Origin: Dictyophora rubrovolvata
Taxonomy: Eukaryota; Basidiomycota; Agaricomycetes; Phallales; Phallaceae
DNA length: 64,000 nt
Direction of reading: 5' to 3'
NCBI GenBank assembly: GCA_029959195.1
Contig: CP114118.1
Span: forward strand, 620,001-684,000
The translations under genes and the position numbers were made by a program. The notes beneath the pieces were generated by a model. It did no database searches. It saw only the letters and a list, made by a program, of their open reading frames with translations, and was not told the DNA's origin. Of the stretch, positions 10,814-19,870 are shown in pieces (position 1 is the first letter of the stretch; each line of letters begins with the position of its first letter).

Positions 10814-13800
10814 ATGTGGACTGAGAAGCCCCGCCATGTCCGACTTCAAAATGATGAAGCTTGGTGTGGCTTTTGTGCGCGCGTCAGGAAGAGACGTCGG
10901 ATGGACAGACACATTGAAAGTTGTCGGTACCAATCCTTAGACCAACCACCCTCACCACAGGCAAACCCTCAGGATCTACCAACAGATCCAATTGCCAATT
11001 ATTTCCAGGCTGCTGGATCAACATTCCCTTCAGGCCCAGATGAAGCGCCAGGTATTTCCTAGTCAAATGATTACTTTATGCAAAACTGACTATGTTTCTC
11101 AGATGAACCTGAGTCGGAAGAAGAACCTGAGTCAGAAGAGGAAGCTTACAATCTACATCAAGATGGCAGGCGAGCTGACAATGGCCCGCAAGAATTCATA
11201 CGCATCATTCCGCATCCAGACAGTGGATCTCCCCCCACCATAATTGCATTGGATAAACCGGATGAACCGGATCAACAACGGCCATTACCTCAACGTCGTC
11301 CTGGACCTAGTCCCCATGACAGCCAACCTTGGGCTCCCTTTCGAACACGAGCCGATTTTGAATTCTGTCGCATGACGGTCTCAAAAGCACTTGACCGAGA
11401 GACCATAGAAGTACTATTAGAAGGATTTAATGGTCGGTGGGCACATGAGACGGATATAACTATCAAGAACTACAAAGATTATCAGAAGTCTTTGGCTGCC
11501 GCTCGTAAATTCGGCGTTCAAGTAAGTGTGCATCAGTTGCCTCCCTCAAGACATTCTGACTCTGAAACAAACAACCGGAGTTTGAAGAAGCAAAAGTCAC
11601 GCATAACTTCAAGGGCAAAGACTATACCTTCACCTTTCAATACCGCGACCCGTGGCGATGCGTATTAGACATAGTAACCGATCCGACATTAGCAGAATCC
11701 ATTTCTTGGTATCCTGTTGAGAAGTGGCTATATCATAAGGGACGGATTACTCGGATATATGATGAACTCAATACTGGCCAGTGCTGGTGGGAAATTCAGG
11801 TAAATAACCTCTCATTGCGAGTTCTGTCTCATGCAATTCTCTCTGACTTCACCAGAGCTCTCTGCCTAAAGAGCCCGGGCATCCCCATTGTTTCCTGCCA
11901 CTACACTTGTGGCTTGATAAAAGCAGTGTAGCGAAGACTGTCACCAAACACCCTATAATCCTGCGTGCCGGTTTCCTCCCAAGCGCGATTCGCAACAGCT
12001 CTGGCAATGGCGGAGGTGTCCTCATTGGATACATGCCCATAGTATGTGATTATTTATTTACTCACCTAATGTGATGTACCTGACATATCCGCAGATTTCA
12101 GAAACCCATAGTTCAGTCGAAGAAGAAGATGACTCTATGACCTCTGTAGAGTTCGCGAGGTTCAAGAGAGAAGTCTACCACAAGATTCACCATGTCATTT
12201 TTCGCACAATTCGCCGGCACTCCCACAATGGCGAAGCGGTCATTTGTGGTGATGCATTCACTCGGATCTTGCATTTCGGAATCTTCATTCATGCCATTGA
12301 CAATGAAGAGGCGTGTTGCATATGTGGAACGCGCGGAGCTCAAGCCAATCATCCTTGCCCACGTTGCCTAGCTCATCGTCTCTCACTCACACAACTAACA
12401 ATGTCACCCACACTTCGAACTCCGGAACACATGAAAGCAGTCTTTGAAGAAGCTTTAATGTTGCCCACCACTGCGGCTGAAAAGCTCCTCCGGGACTCAG
12501 GACTACATTTAGTGAAGGTAAGTACTTGTGCTCCTGAATCAATCTGGGATTAAAGTGTCTCCAGAATGCATTTTGGAGTATCGCCAACTCCGATCCATAC
12601 TTCGCATATTCCTACGATATGCTACATGCCATGGACTCTGGCGAATGGGGCAAACACCAGTGGGTGTTACTGACAGACAATATACTAAATACGCAGGAGC
12701 TGAGGCAACTTTCCCTCAAGTAAGCACCTTTAGCAATGCACAGTCTCCGCTTATTTTAAATTCTAACCTTTCAAGCATGCGGGATATCCCCCGATGGCGT
12801 TCACTCAAGCATTTCAATCATGTCACGGGTGTAGATTTTGCGGATGGCAACAGCTATCGTGACATATTGAAGGTATGTATTCCACTACTGTTAACGACTC
12901 CTATTTATTAATAATTATCAGGGCATTGTCTTTTGCTTAGCGAGCATCCTCCCCGCAAATTCGCCAGTCATACATTGCTTCCGTACCTTGGCTGTCATTC
13001 GAAGTCTTGCTGTCCTTCGCCCCGTCTCCCAAGAACATATATCGTATCTAATTGAGTGTCTCCCTACTTATGAAAAGTATTGTGCGGTGAGTGCCCAACC
13101 ATGTCACTTAAGCCTAACTATGTACTGATGATTCAGGAATTAACACGACTTTATGGTAAAAATTATGCTTACCCAAAACATCATGCCCTCGTCCATCTGC
13201 CCTTTGATTTAAAAATGAAGGGATCTACGGATAACTACACAACGCGGCCCGGAGAAGGGTTTCAGCAAGAGGTCCAGCAAGCTTATGATCAGACGAATTT
13301 TCGGGACACGGAGAAACAGGTACGCAACTACTTTACAGTCTATTTTCCCCAAATGAACTTATCAAATATGTTAGATGACCCGGATCGATGAAAACCAAGA
13401 GGCAATAGCAAGAATAACCCTTGCTGTCAACGAGTATGACAAGGCTGAACAAATGGCTACTGAGGAGGAGGCTGATAATGATGGTGACAAACCGCCGCCG
13501 CCAGTAATAGAAAGCGGTCATTGGAAATTGGGATCCCCGTTACCCGCAGTTTCTGCAGAGCAGTGGGAGTTAGATGCGGTTGGGAGACGTCCTTTCAATC
13601 AGTTTGAGAGCCGACTGAGGGCATTTTTAACTGAATTTTTACCGGAGAGCGAACAGCCGTTAAATTCATTCAAGGTGTGTTTTTGGGTGGTCCGATGTCA
13701 CGTCTTAATGGTTTTTAGGTTGAACCATATCGATGTCTATATCTCAAGTACCGCTCTTTAGAAAACTGGCAAGAAAAAGAAGACATCTTGCGATGTAATT

Positions 13801-14159
13801 CTGAATTCTTTGGTCAACCCCGTTATGACTGTGTTGTGATCAACACCGAACCTATATCTTTTGGTCGCATTCACGCGTTATTGACCTTCAAAAGTCGCTC
13901 TCGGAACTCCCATAATATCGCATTAATAACATACTTGGAACCCTCGACATGGAAACCCAAGACGAAATGGGAGGGTTGCCAGGTCTTCAAAGAGTCCAAT
14001 AGAGCTGAGTTTGTCTTCGCAAAATATCTCATCCGCGGCTGCCACATGATCCCGGCCTTCGACAAGTCAGGCAGAATTTTTTATCTCAATGATTTAGTGG
14101 ACTCGGATGCTTTTCTTCGTTTTTTCTTGCAGACACGGCTCCGCCAAACGGATATATGA
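10814..14159 (+). CDS. Plavaka transposase, 941 aa, 11 exons, intact
   Basis: Join 10814-11051, 11103-11521, 11581-11799, 11856-12041, 12095-12517, 12565-12719, 12776-12872, 12922-13086, 13137-13319, 13375-13674, 13719-14159. All ten introns (44-59 nt) are GT-AG and the frame is open throughout. An N-terminal zinc-knuckle-like C18-x2-C21-x11-H33-x3-C37 is followed by an acidic linker and the Plavaka core: WAPFRTRADFEFCR, DPWRCVLDIVTDP, IYDELNTGQCWWEIQ, SGNGGGVLIGYMP, then a cysteine cluster (CCICG at 428-432 and HPCPRC) and DIPRWRSLKHFNHVTGVDFAD. This matches the Plavaka subgroup of CACTA transposases. It cuts and pastes DNA bounded by the terminal repeats. I could not assign the catalytic acidic residues with certainty. 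Confidence 0.88.
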
Positions 14160-14470
14160 CACGACACGATTTAATCTTATGTATATATATATAGGAGAAA
14201 TAAAGTGTTTACAAATTTCTATACAGTTGTTACCAACAACACTCAAAACTTAATTAGTATTCGTTAGTCGCCAACGGTGGGGCCCTGCCAGCTCGCATCA
14301 GGCAGTTAGTAGTAGTCGGTCGCCATCAGGACCTTCGGGCTCGGTCAGGTTGGGGCTTTGCCGGTCTCCGTCACTCGTGGCCGGTCTCCAACAGTCTCCT
14401 TCAGTCGCCGTCAGTCACCGTCAGGACCTTCAGGCTCGGTCAGATTGGGACGTGCCAGATCAGGCGCGGG

Positions 14471-14484
14471 CGATTTTTGCGACA
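14471..14484 (-). repeat. Plavaka right terminal inverted repeat
   Basis: Sequence CGATTTTTGCGACA, pairing exactly with 6473-6486, followed by AA. The inner 150 bp repeats short GTCAGG/CAGTC motifs. Confidence 0.9.
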
Positions 14485-15121
14485 AAGCCTCAGCTCAGTA
14501 CCAGTGGAACATTTATATGTTCCAGCAGCATATTTAGACTGTCATAATCGTCATGAAATGATCTAAGTACATATATAACTCACAAAATGTGTCTCTTGAG
14601 GTGTATTATGAATAAATATGTATAGTAAAGAGGAATAAGCTGGCGCCAATCGACTAGTAAATTAGTACTAAGTATGGCTGCACACGAACCAGATGCACTT
14701 CATCACATCATTCCAGCGATGTTCTTTGCCAATCAAGAATGTTGATTTCGCCTTGATGAAAACTCCGGTCAGCTCTTTTTGTAATAATCGGCCACAAATG
14801 TGCACGGTATACCATTTAAACTTAAAGTCCATCAAAAAAAAAGCTTCAGCGGTATACAAATCACAAGTGGCATAGTCACCTGAGCATAATTATGGCAGAT
14901 CACCAATGACCACTAGTTGCTGTAGACAGAATTGGATTTATGTATTATGTAACACGAGGGACAATGCCCAGCCAATATGTGCAATCACCCGTCTATTCGT
15001 AAACAATTTAGGTAGTATTGACAACATTTTTGTGGAAGGGTTTAATATACTAGACATTTGACGTCATATTCAACTAGAATTCGAATCCATGGATTCCAGA
15101 AACTGGTTCCTATTGAGATCA
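14485..15121. other. Right arm of duplication copy 2 and downstream DNA
   Basis: Homologous to 1746-2310 up to about 14860, then unique AT-rich DNA. No gene seen. Confidence 0.6.
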
Positions 15122-15664
15122 TTATTGTAGGGCGGCTTCAGCTTGAAAATTTGAGCTTAAAACAATGCGTTAGTTAGAAAACGGAAAGCATACCTGTGAT
15201 ACGAATATCCTCTTCCAGGTTAAGGCCTGGGGAAGAGGACAAAATTTCAACATCGGGCCCGAGGTTGATGATGTTTCTTTCTGTGTAGAAGCGCTGACAT
15301 TCCGGGAACTCTGCCTCTGTTACTGCGTTCAGTTCGGAGAGACATTTGAAATCTGTGAAGTCCGTAAAAAGAATTGAGAAGTTTCATTTTGAAAGGGCCA
15401 AAATATCGCACCAGCCTCTGTAATATCTGAAGAGTCGCTGTCAGGCCGGCCTGAGCGTTTCATCGAGTCTGCTGGAGCGCGTGATTGGAAAAATTTGTTG
15501 ATTCCGCTTTCTCCCTCTAAACTTGCGAGGTCTAACTCAGTAAGTATAGGAGATTTAGTTACGATTCGCCGATCCAGGCCAGCTGGTATTGGTGAAGCGT
15601 GAGTAAAATGAATGACAAAAAGCCCAAGAAGACAAGGGAGTATGGTCGGCGCCAGTCTGACCAT
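15122..15664 (-). CDS. Small secreted protein SSP-C, 143 aa, 3 exons
   Basis: Minus-strand join 15412-15664, 15194-15352, 15122-15141; introns of 59 nt (GTGCGA/CAG) and 52 nt (GTATGC/AAG). Signal peptide 1-23 (MVRLAPTILPCLLGLFV...AS) followed by PIPAGLD as in SSP-A and SSP-B. A KR at about 69-70 precedes SGRPDSDSS. Two cysteines (C88, C103) and CQRFYTERNIINLGPDVE form the C-terminal half, clearly homologous to the SSP-A/B tail. An alternative acceptor for the last exon exists a few bases further on; I chose the one that stops soonest. SGRPD is shared with the SSP at 31612-31953. Function unknown. Confidence 0.65.
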
Positions 15665-16215
15665 GTAGATTGGAAAGGAATGTGGAGTCTGATGTCATGC
15701 TTAAACTGACAAGGCTAACATCTTATACTATACGCAAAGGGACAACAAGCATCAGAAACGCTTGATGAGGCCAAATATTCGAATCGCAGGTGAGATCAGG
15801 CCAGTCGCTACGGATTGAAAAGTTTGTTGGCCACAATAAACAAGTACCTTTATTTAGTTTGATACATTTGATGGATAGCAACGAGATCTTGAGCGCAAAT
15901 CCGGCCGTTCAGGCCTCAGGCTTCATAGATATCCAAACGACAGACTAGAGGAATGTTCCAAATCGCACCGAGACTTTTCAATCGGATTTCACATCGAAAA
16001 TTCTTATTGGAAGCAACATTGCATGACAGTAAGTTTGAACGAACGATTTTAACATAGGTTCTCCGAACCGCCCAGAACTGGACTCACCACTGGCATCTCA
16101 GCTCATATGCATGGTGATACAGCATCGCACAAATGCACCAAGGGGGTTCCCCACATCCCTGTTTTTATCCGCATTTGAGACACAAATGGAGCTTTGGATC
16201 ATTAATTTTAAAAAC
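15665..16215. other. SSP-C upstream region
   Basis: A TATA-like element (about 15718-15732) lies upstream of SSP-C. No gene seen between it and the transporter fragment at 16216. Confidence 0.5.
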
Positions 16216-16385
16216 TGGACTGCCGCGGGTATATTTTTTTGCCTCATCTGGAAAACACATGGATAATAATTACTCCAGAAATGATACACATACATTATGT
16301 AGAATATGGCGACCATGCTAAGGGAGCGACTCCTATTGTAGCAAGGAATATAGCCACTGTATAGCTAGAAAGGTGGTGAGTATTC
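16216..16385 (-). pseudogene. Fragment of the DHA1 MFS transporter gene (exons 3-4)
   Basis: Read on the minus strand, this matches 42609-42770 of the intact DHA1 gene: the end of intron 2, all of exon 3 (ending TCGCTCCCTTAGCATGGTC-like), intron 3 with its GTATGT donor and CCAG acceptor, and the start of exon 4. Introns are kept, so it was copied at DNA level and not through mRNA. It ends abruptly where copia sequence begins (16384). Confidence 0.8.
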
Positions 16386-17184
16386 CCGTTGACATGCCAT
16401 TAACGGTCAAGCATGATCTGTCCAAATCTCAATGCCCGAAGGATGGAGAAGAGCGCAGCGTTTACCGTAAATACGCCAACGGTATGAACTATTTGCCTTG
16501 AGTTAGTCGGGTCCTTGCTGTATGCAACGCAGACAAGACCCGACATACAGTTTGCCGTTGGGTTGGTGTCCCAATTTAGCGGGAACCTCGGAAAGCCTCA
16601 CTTGGAAGCTGCGAAAAGGATTCTTAGATTCTTAAAGGGGAGCGCCGATTTTAAACTCACCTTTGGAACCAATAACGCGGCGCCGACATTGTTGGCTGGA
16701 GTGATTTCAAACTGGGCACAGGACTCGGACGATCGGCGTTCAGTGGGAGGTTTTGTATTCGACATGGCAGGGGGCGAAGTCTCATATTCATCCAAAAGGA
16801 ATCCACAGTTGCTCTATCTACAGTCGGAGCTGAGTGCGTGGCCGCATCAGGTACTATGAAGCAAGCAATTTGGTTGCGCACCTTGTTGGCTGATTTTGGG
16901 TATTCACATGTCAAAAGTCAGAGCGTCGATTCTTCACATGGGTAATCAAGGCTGCATTGCTCTCGCGCGGAATCCGATAACGCACAGCAGGGCAAAGCAT
17001 ATCGACATTCGTTATCACTTGATCAGAGAGCCTTGATGAAGGAGATTGAGGCTAAATCTGTGTCAACAAAGGATATGGCAGCGGACATATTCACTAAACA
17101 GGTACCTAGGGACGCGCTTGTGCGATTTAGAAGTGTGTTGGGGGTGGGAGTAACGAAGGAGTCGGCGCCTTACTTAGTGGTTTA
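16384..17184 (+). mobile_element. Ty1/copia LTR retrotransposon fossil, 3' part of pol
   Basis: Contains the end of the reverse-transcriptase region (a TRPDIQFAVGLVSQF-type motif) and most of the RNase H domain of a Ty1/copia element. Gag, protease, integrase and both complete LTRs are missing, and the remnant is broken in several places. 17185-17392 may include eroded LTR or flank. It lies between two fragments of the DHA1/pyruvate-kinase patchwork. Old, judged by its decay. Confidence 0.8.
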
Positions 17185-17392
17185 GCGCGCTCGCTTGGAG
17201 TTCAAGGCGAAAACTATAGGTGCGCGCTGGACGTTTTTTTCTCTCGATAGTTAGCTAATTCAAGGCAAAGCCTTGAACTCTATAGATTCCGTTGCGATAA
17301 TATACATTATATTATTTAATCGTTGTTATAATCCAACGGGGCTGAAATCCTATATTTATTATTGGCGGGTTGGTGAGTACAGTTGGCAAGAT

Positions 17393-17617
17393 AGGAATCG
17401 TGTAGTGTGTCCGGGACCGCGGGACCCCTTTCCAACCTTGTACAGCGATGACAACTGTTCTAGGTTTAATGGTGTTCAACTGAAGGGCAAAGAACATGCC
17501 GTAGCGTAAACCGTTGTCGACCTGGAATAACAAGCAATCAACATCAGTCTTGAGCGTGTAATGAAAAAAGAACTCACGTCGACCTGCAACCATAGTCTTG
17601 GACCATATGGGCCAATA
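17393..17617 (-). pseudogene. Fragment of the pyruvate kinase gene (last two exons)
   Basis: Read on the minus strand, this matches 37640-37850: the end of exon 11 (VQDYG...QVD-like), the last intron with its GTGAGTTC donor and CCAG acceptor, and the start of exon 12 (VDNGLRYGMFFALQLN against [16 protein letters not shown]). The retained intron shows it was copied as genomic DNA. Non-functional. Confidence 0.85.
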
Positions 17618-17760
17618 ATCGACGCAGGAACGACGATGCCCCCAAAAATAATTTACGTTGCGCGTAGTCGATCTTCTGGAACGCGGTCGCTTAGCGATCC
17701 AGAGTTTTAACGTTGAGTCCGAAATGAATCCCGATAGTCACGAACCAAGGCTAGCATCTT
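17618..17760 (-). pseudogene. Second fragment of the DHA1 MFS transporter gene (exon 11)
   Basis: Read on the minus strand, this matches 43775-43925 of the intact gene (contains a CTATCGGGATTCAT...ACGTTAAAA block and GGGGGCATCGTCGTTCCTGC). It is fused directly to the pyruvate kinase fragment at about 17617, a junction that does not exist at the parent locus. Confidence 0.8.
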
Positions 17761-18307
17761 CGCCACTGCACCAATTGCTCTTCATACAAACCCGGTGAAT
17801 CAATGCTTTCATTCAATCTTTACATATTTGATAGGGAAAGGTAAACCGCTATGGCCAAACCCCAAAGTCATTCTAAAATGAGCGAAGCGCCTTCATGACC
17901 GCATGGGATGAGCCTCGAGGCGTGTAATATAAATTGAGGTTATTCGGCATCCAGCTGAGGTTAAGAATGCTGAATTCATATTTCACAAATGGAGACGTTT
18001 CCGGCAATTGATTGAAATCTCAAAGTTGCAATGGAAACGAAATATTTGCAATCTTGCTCTTCGATCTAAGTCATCGGGCTAAGATGAGTTGATTGTAGCT
18101 TGCATTGACAAATAGCCATGTGCCATTTAGGCGAGTTTGTTGTGATTAACTAAGTAAATAATAAATACGATGGGTTTGGTGTTTGATAAATACATTCAGA
18201 ATGTTCATGACACTCCTAGTTAGTTGCAGGTTCTTCGACGGATCTTGTCTGCGGATGTGATTGCCTTATATACCTAGAATATTTTGCACCTAGCATTATC
18301 TGTTTTC
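17761..18307. other. Intergenic
   Basis: No gene, repeat or RNA recognised. Confidence 0.5.
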
Positions 18308-18606
18308 TCACATGAAACTACCTTGATATCTGCCCCCTTCCTGGGAGCCACCAAACTCGATTATCCCCTCATAGTGAACTGGGGTCCTGTGCTCCAAGAG
18401 TGGTGTTAATCGACGATATGATCCAGCAACGCCATTATAACCTTACGAAAAACAGAATAGATACAAAATTACAAGCCCCAAGCATAATAAAACCTACCTT
18501 CCCAGGAGCCGGTTTTTCCATACAAATGATTGGCTGGTAAAGCATAGGTAAAATGAAGAGCAAGGGTAAAGAAACCAACAAGGGCATATAGGGCCGGCCT
18601 GTACAT
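18308..18606 (-). CDS. Small secreted protein SSP-D, 80 aa, 2 exons
   Basis: Minus-strand join 18498-18606 and 18308-18441; the 56-nt intron has a GTAGGT donor and AAG acceptor. Signal peptide 1 to about 23 (MYRPALYALVGFF...YA) followed by LPAN. The mature part has no cysteine and contains GYNGVAGSYRRLTPLLEHRT and a glycine-rich end (GGSQEGGRYQGSFM). The architecture (phase-1 intron about 37 codons in) and the ALPAN boundary match the SSP at 31612-31953, and the signal peptide matches the edge SSP. A strong TATA box (18681-18690) lies about 75 nt upstream. Too short to stand out by length alone; supported by family comparison. Function unknown. Confidence 0.6.
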
Positions 18607-19870
18607 GATTAAGACTAATTTGAAGGAATGTGAAAAGGTGGATATTGGATGTTCTATACTCCCTTAAACTGTGTGCTGCCTTTTATATGCAAAACTCATG
18701 ACCCAATCATGCCATATTTTTCAGGAAACGTCACCCATTGTACATACTGGTTCGGCGAATTAGCAACCCTTTTGATGAGCCTGGTTCTGACATGGACAGC
18801 CTAGGCTGTTATCACTACAAATGTTCAAATTATGAGAAGGCCTCACCGCTGAACGACGTCGACGTAGTTCGGGACTTCAAGGTTAGGTTCCATTAATACA
18901 CACCTGAAAGGGTAACTTGACCCCGAGTGTGTCGGTGTATATTAAACACCGCGTTGTTTGTCATGTCGGCTTAAGAAAAGAAATCACTGACTGAGATACC
19001 GCCCATGTTCACTTTATTGACTGAATTGTTTTCACGGAGCCAATGGATTTCAAATACCATCAATTACGATCGAACAAGGCAAGCGATCAAAAACTTTCCC
19101 GTGATGAATGTAATACTTGAATGGCCACACGTGCATTACGTTCGAGATTTTACCTCAAGTGTTATCGCCCTCTGTTTCGAACGGATGATACACCGACTGG
19201 TGCTTCAACTAGCATGTCCGACGATAAATTTTATGAGAACGTAAGAAAACAGGACAAAGCCTAAATAGAGCCCAATGTCTCTGAATGCTTGGTTAAATTA
19301 GTAAAGTGCCAATGAGCAGACTGTACAGACAAGTCGTGAGTTCAGACGAGCTTCAATGTCGGGTGATTAATCATTAAACAGAGAAAAATGCGCATATTCC
19401 TTCCGGCCCAACAATTCATTAGAAGATGGCGTGAACGTATTAATTGAAAACCAGGGTGCAAACACCCGACCAAACACCCGACCATAGAAGCGACTTCAAC
19501 TCGGATGCCCTTCATCACCAGAAAACCAAGTTCCAGCCTAGCCAATCTGTGTCGCTCCCCCTGGCAACAATGAGAACAACAAGCCAATTTTAATTGATTC
19601 CAAGCTGAAAACAAGAGCCTACTTCTTGAGTTAGGTATATGAGTCAGGTGAGACATACGCATATACTTATACGGTAACCAAATTTTGCCATTCGCTCAGC
19701 CAAGTCCTTGATTGAAATTTCTTTCTCGATTGATTTTGATTTGAACCCATTGTACAATTAACTTTGATGAATACGTAACAATAACACAGCCTAGTACTTC
19801 TCGTTCGCACGATAGAATGACATACTGAGATGAACATGCATCCGCAGTGGAATCATACACAGCATTTTTT
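18607..19870. other. Intergenic
   Basis: Contains the SSP-D promoter. A 106-codon minus-strand open frame at 19342-19662 has odd composition and no start context and is not accepted. Nothing else is seen. Confidence 0.5.

Larger units (their letters stand above)
6473..14484 (+). mobile_element. Plavaka (CACTA-superfamily) DNA transposon, apparently intact, 8,012 bp
   Basis: Bounded by perfect 14-bp inverted repeats TGTCGCAAAAATCG and flanked by a 2-bp AA duplication. The terminal repeats continue imperfectly for about 30 bp (CTGATCTGGC on both ends), and both subterminal zones (6500-6780, 14280-14470) are dense in TCAGG/GGCCTGAT-like short motifs. Inside are a full-length 11-exon transposase (10814-14159, +), a small coiled-coil gene (7435-8022, +) and a DUF6698-like gene on the opposite strand (8077-10224, -). 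Copy 1 of the host duplication gives the unoccupied site (GAGCCC-AG-GTCTC against GAGCCC-AA-GCCTC). The open transposase and perfect repeats suggest recent insertion and possible activity. Confidence 0.9.
5080..14860. repeat. Segmental duplication, copy 2, split by the Plavaka element
   Basis: Homologous to 400-2320. The left arm (about 5080-6470) carries SSP-B, the right arm (about 14487-14860) carries the tail with the same A-rich run and the motif around TGGCGCCAA. Removing 6473-14484 and one AA restores collinearity with copy 1. Confidence 0.8.

Noticed and set aside
17185-17392. Possible LTR of the copia fossil
   Set aside because: No matching second copy in the window, so it cannot be shown to be a terminal repeat.
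19342-19662. 106-codon minus-strand frame
   Set aside because: Unusual composition (many Met, Cys and Leu), no start context and no homology recognised.
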